Below are positions 23,413-35,436 of a stretch of 64,000 nt of DNA, piece by piece; the first letter of the stretch is position 1; each line of letters starts with the position of its first letter. The stretch spans positions 10,230,001 to 10,294,000 of the forward strand of contig OX291551.1 of the NCBI GenBank assembly GCA_946406115.1. The letters run 5' to 3'. This stretch comes from Apoda limacodes (Eukaryota > Arthropoda > Insecta > Lepidoptera > Limacodidae). Both the position numbers and the translations under genes were made by a program. The notes beneath the pieces are model-generated. The model saw only the letters and a list, made by a program, of their open reading frames with translations, had not been told where the DNA came from and did no database searches.

Positions 23413-24764
23413 AACATTAAAAAGAGCATTTTTTTCCGAAAGCGATTGTGATGATGTATGATGATCGGACTTTTAGTTAGTTAAAAAAGTATTGTTCGTA
23501 CCTAGTACAAAATGGCTTTTATTACCATCGGAATTAAAGCTTTCTTCCTCGGGTAAAAAAAGTGTCATTTCTGTACAAAATATCCGATATTATTTTATCT
23601 ACAGGAACTTTTTATGGAGACCTAAGTTTTAGCGTGTTAAATTTTAGGTCAAATCTACCAAAGCCGCAGTAATATTTAATTTTTTAAATTAATCTTACAT
23701 TAAGCTTGGTACTAGTACATCAAGTGTTGCAATATCTTGATGAACTTATAATAAATTTCTGATGTTAGAAATTTATCTCATTACGTACATAATTAAGATC
23801 AAACTCAATGTGACCCTACAAAGTAAAAACAAATGAAATGAAATGAATGTAATAACTCCCCACAATTCCTTATCCCTAGGGAAACACTTGAAGTGTATTC
23901 CTTGGTGGAGTCCCTCAATAATAGGAGCACATAAGTAGCGAGCCGGTCACCCCTGTTGTCTTAGTAAGCACTAAGCGTAGGTCAAGTAAACACCCATAAT
24001 GGATTCTACCCGAGTCAGTAAATTATCATCTTCCCGGATATTGAATATGTTAAGACAATATTACTACTCTGAAGATGCAAAGCAGGCAAATGTATTCGGG
24101 TAATTGCTGCTCCACAAATCCATGGATGACCGAGTGTTATGGTTATGGAAATTGGAGGTTCGATTACTGTTTAGTTAAAGTTACTATTAAGTTCATCTTG
24201 TGTTTTTAAACAATTGTATAAGATCATTATTTTGTATAACTGTACAAGAGCAAAATATACTGTCAAATTGTTTCGTAAGGAACTATTTAATTATGGTATA
24301 AGGATCTTTCTTTTTGTTTTGTATGATCTTTGATGTGTTTTTGCAATTTTTTCTTAAAAAATATACTTATGAGTGAATGAGAGGTAACAAATAATTAGTA
24401 GGTTAGGTAAATTAAAAAGCGGGTGCTTGTATAAAAGATGCAAGATTTTGTTTTTGGAGCGTATTTAATAGGAAAACTTATTTAATGTTCAATAATAGTA
24501 AGACAGGTGTATATACATAAGAAAAAAAAACAAATATTATTCATTCTCCAAATCTTCTCAAGGTTAATTTTTTTTTTAATTGCTCATGTTCTTCTCAATG
24601 TTCATTGCGTTTCGTTTCGTTTAAAAATGGAATAAAACAAAATTGTATAAAAATAAAGCTATCGTAATACGTTATTTTTACTAAAGCATTGCATTTAGAG
24701 AGTTTTGAATACATATTTTGGAAAACCACTTTATAATAAAAAATAAAATACAGTATAATGACAG
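23413..24764. other. AT-rich gap
   Basis: No gene or confident repeat. 23860-24010 is somewhat less AT-rich but gives no recognisable frame. Confidence 0.35.
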
Positions 24765-25172
24765 CATCACAGACGCTTATTACATAGGTCGGACTATTCG
24801 TGAACGAGGGATTCGTTCCGTTTAATTGGGGGAAGCCGCGGAGAACTTGTGTTGAAAATCGACACTATTCAAGACTGTCCAAGGTCTACGACTTTGTGTG
24901 ATTATGTGCCACAAGTATGCGCGTTCACCTCTAAAAAAACCCCATTTCCTAAAGTCCCAAAATTCCAGAACACGCCCCTTACCTTCTCCAAGAGCATTTG
25001 GATCCTTGGTGTTGACATTTCTAGTGACGACGTTCCATTTCGAGATCAGAGAGAGATTTGGAAGACAAAGTGATACAGGCGTCATACAAAAAACTTTAAC
25101 TTAACAGAGCGAAGCAGTAGGAACTTTACTCTGAAGCAAAGATTGCTGCTTTATAAGTCGCAAGTTCAACAG
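24765..25172 (+). mobile_element. LINE-A fragment, decayed
   Basis: It matches LINE-A ORF2 from just after the RT active site (residue about 624) to about 754. Visible blocks are the DNA for YYIGRT, TKKTP-like ACCCCATTTCC, CCAAGAGCATTTGG for SKSI, and GCAAAGATTGCTGCTTTATA for QRLLLY. Several indels and stops disrupt it. Neither end of the element is present. Confidence 0.8.
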
Positions 25173-26647
25173 AATTTCACAAATATTATAAATGAGAGAA
25201 GAAGTAAAGTACGTACATAGAATATGTTATAAAAAATGTAATACTTTGCACACAAAAAAAAAGACTAGATTTAAAAATGTAATAATAATACTATACAACA
25301 ATAAGACATCAACAACCACCAGAGTATCACAATTTGGAATGCAATTAGCTACGAAGGAAAATAAATTAGTTTCATCGAAATCAAAGCAGAGGCAAAGGCA
25401 GAGGAGTCAGAGTGGTGTCCAAGCAATAATGGAAACGGAGATGAACCAGACCGCTTGGGTCTTGAATATTAATCGACTACGGGAAATGGATTAAAAATTC
25501 CATGTCTCGACAACTGCGGCCCCATCACGATCTCTTGTGTTTTCAAACAACTTTTTTTAAGCATTTCGATCTCATTTACATTATTTTTTATTCCCTCCCT
25601 TGTGAATAATTTAATGAATCTTAAGGAATATTGTAACGTTTGTCGTAAAGTATGACGTTTCTTTTTATTTAAAGCAATAATAATTCTATTTCAATTCAGT
25701 ACACAAAACTGTAGTGAATTGAAAATTTAATTTCAAAATAAGTTTAAAACTTTAACTTAAATTTTAAAATCAAAACTTAAAAGTTTTGTAAAAAATATTT
25801 TATAGCTTTGTATATACTTTTATAACATTTCTCTCATGATCTACTTAAAAGGAATTACTCTGAGCGTAACAAAATTTAACGGATATTAAAAAGTTTAAGT
25901 CGCCGTTGCGGAGTTAATATTGACGGGCGTAGCAGATGGGAAGAAAAGGGTTTCTTCAAAAGAATTCAAACGGTGACAAAAAGGCGTAAAGAATCACGGG
26001 GGAAGGGGTGAAGTAACTTATGCGGCGAAGAAAGGGCCATGAGAATTAACAAAAATAAAAGGTGACGGCCACAACGCCCCGTTGTTGACGGGGTGGTGAG
26101 GGCGACCCTTAATTAAAGGCTTTCTTGGACTTTTCGCGATGCAATTTGCCTAAAAGACAAGAATTATTTTTATTGAAGTCATCACTAATTTCGTAAGAAA
26201 AGGAGGGGTACGAAGACCGTTCCTTTGTTGTGGACAAATGGTTCTATAATGGCGCGGTTTTAAAGTTCAATTATTATATTGTGATTGTTCATCTCGCATT
26301 TTTGACGAATTTAAGTAAAAACTTTTTTTTAAATTTTCTTTGATTATTTTAAATATTTATTTAAATATTTTTTTTTTAAATGAAATGAGAAATATATAAA
26401 ATTCCTAAATGCATAAAAATTTGAAAATGAAGCAAGAGACACAGCCACAATTGTGCCGCACATAGGTAATGGTACAAATACTAGTGGTACAAATTTTAAA
26501 TTAAAATCAAAACTAATTTCTCTTTCTCTTTTACTAAACTTTGACAAAATCATTATGGTGTCAGATCTATATAAGAGTTATAATTCATATCATAATTATT
26601 AGTAGTGTCATTTTCGATTTGAATTTTGATAATTACATAAAAGTTTT
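25173..26647. other. AT-rich gap
   Basis: A 100-codon plus-strand frame at 25192-25494 is Lys/Thr/Gln-rich and unrecognised. A GC-richer block at 25920-26110 includes a CGCCCCGTTGTTGACGGGG hairpin. Nothing is assignable. Confidence 0.3.
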
Positions 26648-27097
26648 TTTTTAAGGTTCCGTACATCGAAAGGACAAAATGGAACCCTTATAGGATCACT
26701 TTATCCGTCCGTCCGTCCGTCAGTCTGTCAAGACCCTTTTTTTCAGGAACGCGTGGAGGTATCAAGCTGAAATTTATATCAAATGCTCAAAGTAACTCCC
26801 TTGGAGCTGTGAAAGAATCAAACTTCTAAGTTAACGCAATCAATAGATACAGCCGCAAATTTTCGAAACTCGCAAGGGAATCAAATCCTACAGGGTACTT
26901 CCCGTGAACTCAGAATCTTGAAATTTAGTACAAAGCAACGTCTTATAGCACAGATAAAGAACAAATTGCGAAAACCGTAAAATTTTAGTTACATAATATT
27001 ATAAAAAATATTTTTAATAATATGCAATAACAAATAATAAGTTTGCACGGTCGGACGGAATCCTGGTGCGCGAGCCAGACTCGCACTTGGCCGGTTA
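26648..27097 (-). repeat. GGGTTCCG family dispersed repeat, long copy
   Basis: On the minus strand it opens AACCGGCCAAGTGCGAGTCT, GGCTCGCGCACC and ends with a GACGGACGGACGGACGG tract and GGTTCCATTTTGTCC...CGGAACC. Block order matches 34789-35385, but the middle differs, so it is a different subfamily. Non-coding. Confidence 0.75.
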
Positions 27098-28182
27098 TTT
27101 TGTTTCGATGTCGCTGGCACAAAATACAAGATATTTTGGGTCGCCAAGAAAGATGCCGAAATGTTGTAACTTCTTTTTTTAAAACCAATAAATATTAGTA
27201 GTTAAATCAAATAAATGTATTGGAGCACACACATTTCATAGAAGCATATTAATCGAGTATTTATTTGTCTGTATTCGGCTAAACGCAACTTAAAACCATA
27301 ACAAAAAATAAAAAACGAAAAAATTAATAGACGATGTAAAATTGAGACCGAAAATTTAAATTTAAGGCTTTAAGCGAAAAAAAAAAGTTTTTTTAAAAAA
27401 ATGTACCAATTTTGCTTTTTTTCAATAAACCAATATATAATTATAAATATTAAAAAAATATATACGTCGGATTACAGGGTCAACTGATTGGATTTATTGG
27501 AATTAGATAGAGATTGGAATCCTTCATCAGCGTTCAATGTAGATGAAAATGTAGCCGTTTAACATATGTGTTTGACTAACTAAACAAATGCCAATAGCGC
27601 GAACAATTGAGTAATCAAAATCTGATAATTTACTAGGAATAACAAAAAAGAAATCATAATTTTTCATTTCACTTTTAAACAATTTCTAATTAAGTCTCGT
27701 ATTGCTTAAACAAAATTTAAGTAGTATTAATTATTCTTCGCCTTTATTAATAAAAGTCACAAACTTAAAAGTCGAAAAAAATCAGAGTGGAGACAGTTGT
27801 TCGCAAATCCAAGATTTTGGCGAGGGTCGGCCGATGGAAGCACAAATTAAAATCATAAGAAAATAATTAAAGTCCGTAAGGGGATTTATTGGACACGGGC
27901 GACGTGATTAATTGGTTTTTGTGATAAACTTCGTTGAATGCAATAAGTGTCAATTCTAAACATTCATAACTTTATTGGAAAAATTAGTTAAATTTTTTAA
28001 AATTAATAACTTGAATAGTCCTAGGTAAATTCAGTTCATATAAATTTAAATAAACTGTGAAACATCGTTCCTACAATCATATTGATTCGTATTTTATTCA
28101 ACTAAATTTTAAATTATTGTTCAACCTTTAAACACCCTTAAGTAACAATAATTCAATTCAATTCATAAAAAAAAAAATATAC
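27098..28182. other. AT-rich gap
   Basis: No gene or confident repeat recognised. Confidence 0.4.
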
Positions 28183-28440
28183 CACTAATATTATAAATGC
28201 GAAAGTAATTCTGTCTGTCTGTTACCTCTTCACACTTAAACCGCTGAACCGATTTAGATGCACTTTGGTACGGTAATTTGAGTCCCTGGCAAGGACGTTT
28301 TAATCCCAAAAAATCCAGAAGTTGCCGCGGTAATTACTATAACCGAGCTTAAACGAACTATAGCTACAGCTGATGTAGAAATTCCACGCCGATAACCGAA
28401 TTTAGTGCGGGTGGAGCTGCTGAAAAAATTACAACGTTAG
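28183..28440 (+). mobile_element. Lep1/Helitron-like short repeat
   Basis: It starts ACTAATATTATAAATGCGAA, then TCTGTCTGTTACCTCTTCAC, ACCGCTGAACCGATTTAGAT and GAACTATAGCTACAGC, with a decayed end GGAGCTGCTGAAAAAATTAC. Same family as 7387, 15318 and 32045. Confidence 0.75.
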
Positions 28441-28616
28441 TTCTGTTATTACTATTACTAGGAGAAGAATTTAATTGCCATTAATCAATAATTCGACGTT
28501 TTTAAAAAATGCAAGTTTAAAATATTTCAATATTTTTATTTCACTTCAATTAAATGTCGCATATGGTCTCACTTTAATAAATGTTTGTATTTGCCTGTCG
28601 ATCGGGTATTGGAAGA

Positions 28617-31600
28617 TTTTTTTTTTTTTTTTTTTTTTATACCACTAAGGTGGCAAACAAGCTTACGGCCCGCCTGATGGTAAGCGGTCACCGTAGCCTA
28701 TGGACGCTTGCAACACCAGGGGTATCACTTGCGCGTTGCCGACCCTTCAGAAATCCAATAACTTCTTTCTTGAAGAACTCCATACTGTAGTCCTTGCAGA
28801 AAACCTTGGCAGGGAGCTCATTCCACAACTTAAGCGTTCGCGGGAGGAAGTTTCTCTGAAACCGCACTGTACGCGACCATTTAGGTTCTAAAGTGTGAGA
28901 ATGAATTCCCTGCCGATGGCGAGCGGTGCGATGGTAGAAAGTAGCCGTGGGCATCATTTCGAACAATTCCTCAGAACACAACCCATTGTACAAGCGGTAG
29001 AACACACACAGTGAGGCAAAGTCTCTCCTCAGACTTAAGGGCTCGATACCGCAAGTGAGTTTGGAATCGTCGACAATTCTCACAGCCCGTCGTTGAACCG
29101 AGTCAAAAGGGCCAAGCTGGTATCCGGGTGCACCTGCCCAGAGATGGCAGCAGTACTCCATATGGGGCCTAACTTGCGACTTGTAAAGTAACAACCTTTG
29201 CCCCGACGTGAAGTACTGCTTCGCTCTGTTGAGTACACCAAGTTTTTTGGACGCCAGCTTTACCTTATCTTGTAAATGATCTCGGAACTGAACATCGCTG
29301 GAGATGTCGACACCAAGGATCCCAATGCTCTTGGAGATGGAGAGGGGAGTGTTCTGGAATTGTGGGACCACAGTAAATGGAGTTTTCTTAGCGGTGAACG
29401 CGCACACTTGTGTCTTTGTAGGGTTGAATCGGACCAAGTTTACCCGTCCCCAGTCAGAGACCTGGGACAGTGTAGTCTCGATTTGAGACACAAGTTCTCC
29501 GCGGTTTTCCTCCACAACGGAACGAGGGATGTTTGCACGACCCGTGTAAAAAGCGTCTCCAGTACTGTCATCTGCATAGCAATGTATGTTGTTGATGTCC
29601 AACATGTCATTGATATGCAGTAGAAACAGCGTAGGAGACAGCACAGAGCCTTGCGGGACACCAGCATTAATGTCCATGCTATCAGAGCAACTACCGTCAA
29701 CTACGGTTCGTATGCGTCTGCCGGACAAAAAGCTAGCCACCCATTTGCACAAACCCTCGGGCACTCCGTAAGAAGGCAACTTCGATAGAAGACCGCGGTG
29801 CCAGACCCGATCGAACGCCTTCGCTATGTCCAGGCTACATGCCAATGCCTCCCCCTGACTCTCAATGGCTAGTGCCCATCGGTGTGTGAGATACACTAGA
29901 AGGTCACCAGTCGAGCGACCGTAGCGAAAGCCATATTGACGGTCACTGACCAGATCGTGTACTTCTAGGTATCTTAGAAGCTGTGTGTTGATCACACGCT
30001 CCATCACCTTAGAGAGGAGAGAGGTAATAGCGATAGGCCTGTAATTCGATGGATCTGATCTATCGCCCTTTTTGGGCACCGGGTGCACATTCGCAGTCTT
30101 CCATGTAGACGGAAATTGCCTAGTGTGGTAGGAAAGCGCGAAGAGGCGCGTGAGTACAGGACATAACTCAGGAGCACACTGCTTAAGCACCACTGCTGGT
30201 ATACCGTCTGGCCCACTCGACTTATGAACGTCTAGAGAAAGCAACGCCCGCCTGACCTCCCGCTGCGTTATGGAGATTTCCGGCATGGACTTACCGCACC
30301 ACGGTATAGTAGGTGGTACAGCGCCTTCATCGCTCATATTCGAGTTCGAGGCAAAGAGACTGCCCAGTAGATCGGCTTTCTCTTTAGCACTATGGGCCAA
30401 GTCACCATCGGTCTTTCGCAGTGGTGGTAACGACGACTGGCAGAAGTTCCCTTCGGCAGCTTTGGCAAGCGACCAGAAAGCACGACTCCCAGAAGGATAG
30501 TTCGCAAGTCGCCCACCTATTTTGCCGATGAATTGGAATTTTGCTCTGGCAGTTGCTTTCTTACTGAACCTCGAGGCAGCATTTAATTTGCGTTTTAACT
30601 CAGAAATATTCGGATCCTTATTAAAACGAGCCGTGGTCCAAGCCTCATATGCATTTTGCTTAAGAATTTTAGCTTTTCTGCAAGACCTATTAAACCACGG
30701 TCGTTTTTTGACGCCGGCAGCTACTCGCGGGTTAGGAATATAGCATTCCATACCAGCAAGGATTGTCTCAGTGACTGCGGCTGCGCAGACGTCAGGATCT
30801 TCTGAGTTAAAGCAGATCTGCCTCCACGGGTACGATGCGTAAAATTCACGCAATCCATCCCAGTCTGCCGACTTATAGTGCCACACACGACGCCAGTTAG
30901 TTGGCCCAGAAGGATCAGGTTGTGTGCATGACACTTGAGTCCGAACGAGACAGTGGTCCGAGGAGCCAAGAGGCGCATCCACTGAGACGGAGTACCCGTC
31001 CGGACGAGTAGTCAGCAGAAGGTCCAGTAAGGAGCTCGTATGTTCCTCTATATCTGGTATTCTCGTTGGAGAAAGTACCAGCTGAGAGAATCCATAGGTC
31101 AGAGCTAATTCATGAGCAGATATCTCAGCATAGTTATTGGTTCGAGAACTGAGCCACTCGCGATGGTGGGCGTTAAAGTCTCCCAAAATAACTAGTTCTG
31201 CTGTGGGATATTGCTCTAGAACCTTGTCAGTCGTCAAACTCAGGTGCGTGAAGAGTCGAGTTACGTCCGTGTCACCGCTATGAGACCTGTATAGGCACGC
31301 ATAGATACGAGTGTGGCCGCCGTAATCTACGCGCACCCACAATATCGACAGGTCCCTGTCTTCAAGGCTATGAAGGCGGCGACAGCAGATATCCTCCCGG
31401 ACGAACATACATACACCGGCACGACTCATAAAATTGTGTTCGAGTTTGTAGCCGGGATAATGAACGTATGATGTGTCGGCCGGGCAGGATATCTGCGTCT
31501 CCGTTAGAAAAAGAATGGTCGGCTGCGCAGTTTCGAGATGGTGGTGGACTGCGTTAAGATTTGCGTGAATACCCCTGATGTTGCAAATATCTACAATAAC

Positions 31601-31620
31601 TAAAAATGATGAAGGCTGTC
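28617..31620 (-). mobile_element. LINE-A: 5'-truncated non-LTR retrotransposon with intact ORF2
   Basis: It reads from about 31620 down to a 22-base T run at 28617-28638, which is the poly(A) tail on the minus strand. The 3' UTR is very short (28639-28687) and carries the GCCACC..TAGTGG motif shared by all LINE-A tails here. There is no ORF1 and no 5' UTR, so the copy is 5'-truncated at or near the start of the endonuclease domain. The poly(A) tail and the CR1/jockey-like protein place it in the jockey/CR1 group of LINEs; the exact clade is unresolved. It is the reference for all other LINE-A pieces in this window. Confidence 0.95.
28688..31618 (-). CDS. LINE-A ORF2 endonuclease-reverse transcriptase
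   Basis: This protein nicks target DNA and copies the LINE RNA into the nick. The frame is open for 976 codons, from after a stop at 31619-31621 to TGA at 28688-28690. The first ATG is at 31427-31429, but 63 open codons before it encode the start of the AP-type endonuclease (CNIRGIHANL, LFLTETQI with the likely catalytic Glu). A start at that ATG would lose this, and the native start is cut off. Numbered from that Met: endonuclease motifs GDFNAHH (83-89) and GSSDHCL (155-161); RT motifs PKKGDRSDPSNYRPI (452-466), SLDIAKAFD (532-540), NAGVPQGSVLSP (588-599) and active site YADD (618-621); then a conserved C-terminal region ending VHRLR. All key acidic residues are present and there is no stop or frameshift. 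Expression from this truncated copy is doubtful. Confidence 0.95.
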   Translation of the reverse strand, partial: QPSSFLVIVDICNIRGIHANLNAVHHHLETAQPTILFLTETQISCPADTSYVHYPGYKLEHNFMSRAGVCMFVREDICCRRLHSLEDRDLSILWVRVDYGGHTRIYACLYRSHSGDTDVTRLFTHLSLTTDKVLEQYPTAELVILGDFNAHHREWLSSRTNNYAEISAHELALTYGFSQLVLSPTRIPDIEEHTSSLLDLLLTTRPDGYSVSVDAPLGSSDHCLVRTQVSCTQPDPSGPTNWRRVWHYKSADWDGLREFYASYPWRQICFNSEDPDVCAAAVTETILAGMECYIPNPRVAAGVKKRPWFNRSCRKAKILKQNAYEAWTTARFNKDPNISELKRKLNAASRFSKKATARAKFQFIGKIGGRLANYPSGSRAFWSLAKAAEGNFCQSSLPPLRKTDGDLAHSAKEKADLLGSLFASNSNMSDEGAVPPTIPWCGKSMPEISITQREVRRALLSLDVHKSSGPDGIPAVVLKQCAPELCPVLTRLFALSYHTRQFPSTWKTANVHPVPKKGDRSDPSNYRPIAITSLLSKVMERVINTQLLRYLEVHDLVSDRQYGFRYGRSTGDLLVYLTHRWALAIESQGEALACSLDIAKAFDRVWHRGLLSKLPSYGVPEGLCKWVASFLSGRRIRTVVDGSCSDSMDINAGVPQGSVLSPTLFLLHINDMLDINNIHCYADDSTGDAFYTGRANIPRSVVEENRGELVSQIETTLSQVSDWGRVNLVRFNPTKTQVCAFTAKKTPFTVVPQFQNTPLSISKSIGILGVDISSDVQFRDHLQDKVKLASKKLGVLNRAKQYFTSGQRLLLYKSQVRPHMEYCCHLWAGAPGYQLGPFDSVQRRAVRIVDDSKLTCGIEPLSLRRDFASLCVFYRLYNGLCSEELFEMMPTATFYHRTARHRQGIHSHTLEPKWSRTVRFQRNFLPRTLKLWNELPAKVFCKDYSMEFFKKEVIGFLKGRQRASDTPGVASVHRLR

Positions 31621-32044
31621 AACAAAAAAACTTCCCCACAATTTCTGTAGTTGTAAAATTTACTGTAAAGTACTTTATATTGCTGTTAAGCAATTTAACG
31701 TCACAATTGCCTAAATCACGTACGTATAATTTTTCTGACTCAAATTAGACAAATGACAGGAATTTAATAATTCAGTTAAAGCAATCAGTTAAAATTTGGG
31801 GTGGCGGCGGTAGGTTTCAAACTTGACCATTAATAAATGGCAATGATACTTCAAAGTTAACCCTCTCCCAGAATAATGAGAAGTATCAGCATTCAGCGGT
31901 GCGTTGTTCCGTTCCCAAACTGTGGATGAATTGTTTGTAATTAACTCTATATTAATAAAATTACAAACATTCTAATTTCTTAAAAAAAATAGAAAGAGGT
32001 CTGTCGCAAAAATAATAAGGTCTTGTTGATTATGATAACCCTAA
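31621..32044. other. AT-rich gap
   Basis: Flanking DNA upstream of the truncated LINE-A. No gene or repeat seen. Confidence 0.4.
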
Positions 32045-32356
32045 TCCTATGAATATTATAAATGTAAAAGTTTGGATGTTTGAATGTTTGATACTCAATC
32101 ACGTTCAACCACTGGACAGTTTGGGATGAAACTCGGCACATATTATATAGGTTAGGTCCTGGAATAGGATATAGGCTACTTTTTATAACGAAACATTCAA
32201 AAGTTCCCGCGGGTATAAAAATAACCGAGCTTAAAAGAACTATAGCTACAGCTAAAGTAAACTTCATTAGTATAATTTAACGGAGTTGACGTTTAAAAAA
32301 GCCACGCCGATAACCGAATTTAGGGTGGGCGAAGCCGCTGGCAAAATCTAGTACTC
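32045..32356 (+). mobile_element. Lep1/Helitron-like short repeat
   Basis: It begins GAATATTATAAATGTAAAAG, then TACTCAATCACG, GAAACTCGGCACATATTATA and GAACTATAGCTACAGC, and ends GGCGAAGCCGCTGGCAAAAT followed by CTAGT. Relative to the other copies the head carries a TGTTTGAATGTTTGA variant. Confidence 0.75.
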
Positions 32357-33844
32357 GATATAATAATATTTTTAATGTGATAAGTGAAGATTTAAAGAAC
32401 AATGCAATCAATATTTATACCCATAACTGTTATTATAATCTTAGTTAACAAAAGTCCATGCTTTAGTGATTGGGCTACTTTGGGTATCCATACAAGTAGA
32501 AAATGATTGTAAAAAATGTATAGCGGGATAAAATTTAACATTAATGAGAAATTAAATGACTATGTCATAATTAATTCCTCAGTTCAAGGTAGGGATCTAT
32601 TTTTAATATTTTTCCTAATGGCTACTGATTAGTGGTTCACATTTATTCACCAGACACTTTTTTGACAAAATTGATACAAAGACGACGTATTATATGGCTG
32701 TGACATACAGGGGGCCGAACGGAAACGACGAAACTGTAAGGATTCTTTTTTTGACATTTTGCTACGGATTAAGTTAAGCTTATTTTCGGTGTTGGTCTTA
32801 AATCAAATACACTTAAAGTAGTAACCTATCTAATTACTGTCTTATTTGTCAGTCACTTTTGATGGATTGAAAGAAAAAGTAGGTACTTTTATATATATGT
32901 ACAGTAGCGTGATTAATTTAACGAAAAAGCTTAGGAAATAGTGTGCGTACTCTAATCAGATGGCGGTATATTTTTTATATAACGTGCTATGGTTGTGTTA
33001 CTAATGTGATGTGGGTTTAAAAGTTCAGTTACTAAAATTAAAATTATATTCTTGATTCACATTAAATAATTGATAATTTTTACTTGATCTCACGAACACG
33101 AGTGAGATCATAAGCTATGTTACAGCAGTGCGTAAGGGATGGCGGCCGGGCACGATACGAGCGGCAACCGATGGACTGTCCCCACATTGACGCGCGTTTC
33201 ATAAATTGTTTAGCGGGTATTTTTGTACAGTATAATATACACACTAAAAGTTTAATTCTATGAGGTAAATTAAAACCTTTGACATTTTGTTTAAAGTGGT
33301 TTCCAAAAAAACATTATCTATCACTATCAGTAAAAAGTTAGACAGTAGTGTGACACGATCATAACAATGCGGCGAAATGTTGCGGTTGTTAAGGGAAGAT
33401 AATTTATAATTTTTTATTTATAATGAAAATCACGAATGCGTTTTGAAAATTTAAAATATAAATATGCTAAGCTTATACTAATCCTAAAATATCGCTCTAC
33501 TAACATTGCTTTCATGTGTTTTACCCACTCCATTTCGGATCTATACATTGCGAATGATTGCAGGCAACAATGTCTGGTTTTGGGTGTATGGTATTATATA
33601 AATTGCTAACTTGCCTATTGCTATAGAAGTCAGTTTTCTTTAGAACTTGTAAACGTTCTCAATTACTATATAAATAATTACTATAATAAATAACGTTATA
33701 ACCTGTAACCCTATAATGAACCCCTTAATGTAAACTATATTTAGTTGCGGTATATTGTTTTGCACAATTTTTGTTTTATACTCCCTTGTTTTTGCTTTGT
33801 TCCTATTTATGCATGCCTGTATACATTTTGTTGTAGCCTGGACA
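32357..33844. other. AT-rich gap
   Basis: No gene recognised. A GC-richer patch at 33125-33210 has no assignable frame. Confidence 0.35.
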
Positions 33845-34788
33845 ACGAGTAGGCAAATATTAGCACTTGTACCAGAGATTAGTGCTAATTCCGAAGTCAG
33901 TAATGGCTTAAGCGATGAAAGTGAATTAAGCAGCCGCCAATCTTTCCTATCTCCATCTATAGATTCGTCGCTAGAACGACTTATTAGATAGCCTAGTTCC
34001 ATCTGATAATTCCTGCAAAAACTCGTCTGAAGATTCTCTATCGTTGCTTCATACAGACTTAGAACACTTGGGAACTCCAAGCTCTAAACCCAATGCACCA
34101 GATTCTGAAGTTCAAACCTCATTCGCACCTATTCTAGAAACAGTTTTTCCATTTAATTCCCAATGCGATTATAATGCTATAGCTACTGTATCATCTCTAC
34201 CATCCTTGCAATCTATTTAACTGTCACCGTCACCGTCTACGCCACTATCCATATCAACACGTATAAAAAAAAACGTAGGGCTCCAACTGTTATAGCCAAA
34301 AAAAGTAAAAATACGAAAAGCACAAAGGCTCAAATTGTCTTTTCAATGGTCAAAAAGAAAATTACAATGCACAGCAGAAATACCCATACCGGATTTCATT
34401 TATTGTTTTCAGATAAAACACTTAAAAAAAGGACAGGTAACCTGCAACAAGAACAAAGTAGCCGTTGTGAAATGATAGGACAATAAGCCTGTTATCTTGG
34501 TCAGTGCGTATGTTGATTCTTTTCTAATAGATAGTGAAAAGATTCAGCAAAGAGTCTTAGACACATGATGATGTCGATACCCTGCCCACAAATAGTTAAA
34601 CACTATAACATGCATATGGGTGGCGTAGATCTCGCCGATATGCTCATTGCTCTATATCGAACTAGCTCGAAAACTCATCGGTGGTATCTAAACATATTTT
34701 CTCAAATCATAGATATCTGTATCAATGACGGCTGGCTCCTTCGTCGTCGGCATTACAAATCTTCAAATATTGAAGAAAATAAAATTAA
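33845..34788 (+). pseudogene. piggyBac-type (PGBD) transposase fossil, core deleted
   Basis: It decays from a cut-and-paste transposase of the DDE_Tnp_1_7 family. The N-terminal acidic, Ser-rich part is readable from ACG AGT AGG (33845) in two frames (SANSEVSNGLSDESELSS; then NSSEDSLSLL and LGTPSSKPNAPDSEV). I infer the ACG is a mutated ATG. A WSKRKLQCTAEIPIPDF block at 34347-34400 then joins in the same frame directly to KGQVTCNKNKVAVVK at 34428-34472. The catalytic core that normally lies between is missing, about two-thirds of the protein. Two adjacent stops (TGA TAG, 34473-34478) follow, then a frameshift, then the typical C-terminal CPQIVKHYNMHMGGVDLADM and HRWYLNIF to about 34770. A GGGTTCCG repeat abuts the end. 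No terminal inverted repeats were identified. Confidence 0.85.
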
Positions 34789-35385
34789 AAAAAACCGACC
34801 AAGTACGAGTTGGACTCGCGCACCGAGGGTTCCGCACCTACCACCGTTTATGTAATCTACAAACACATACAAAAATATTTTTTAAATTAAGTTGATTGAA
34901 TGAAAGGTAAATTGCGGTTTACGATTTATGACGTATTATAAACAAAAACTACTTACTAGATCTCATTCAAACCAATTTTCGGTGGAAGTTTGCAAGGTAA
35001 TGTACATCATATATTTTTTTTAGTTTTATCATTCTCTTATTTTTGGAAGTGTCTCTCGCGCAAACTATTCAGTTTAGAAAAAAATGATATTAGAAACCTC
35101 AATATAATTTTTGAAGACCTATCCATAGAGACCCCACACGTATGGGTTTGATGAAAAAAAATATTTTGAGTTTCAGTTCTAAGTATGGGGAATCCCAAAA
35201 ATTTATTGTTTTATTTCTATTTTTATGTGAAAATCTTAATGCGGTTCACAGAATACATCTACTTACCAAGTTTCAACAGTATAGTTCTTATAGTTTCGGA
35301 AAAAAGTGGCTGTAACATACGGACGGACAGACAGACCGACATGACGAATCTATAAGGGTTCAGTTTTTTAGGACAATAGAATTCA
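34789..35385 (+). repeat. GGGTTCCG family dispersed repeat, longest copy
   Basis: It starts AAACCGACCAAGTACGAGTT, GGACTCGCGCACCGAGGGTT and ends ACGGACGGACAGACAGACCG, ATGACGAATCTATAAGGGTT. Its right half (about 35080-35385) is present inverted at 44637-44954 with high similarity. Non-coding. Confidence 0.8.
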
Positions 35386-35436
35386 GTCGGTTGTCATACA
35401 TAGGAAGCGCTCTAGTTTTGGGCCATTCCTATTTCT

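Noticed and set aside
29276..30978. Several overlapping frames opposite or out of frame to LINE-A ORF2
   Set aside because: All are shadows of the intact ORF2, whose protein carries the family motifs.
33640..34080. 146-codon minus-strand frame
   Set aside because: It is antisense to the piggyBac N-terminal region, which gives a better, family-consistent reading on the plus strand.
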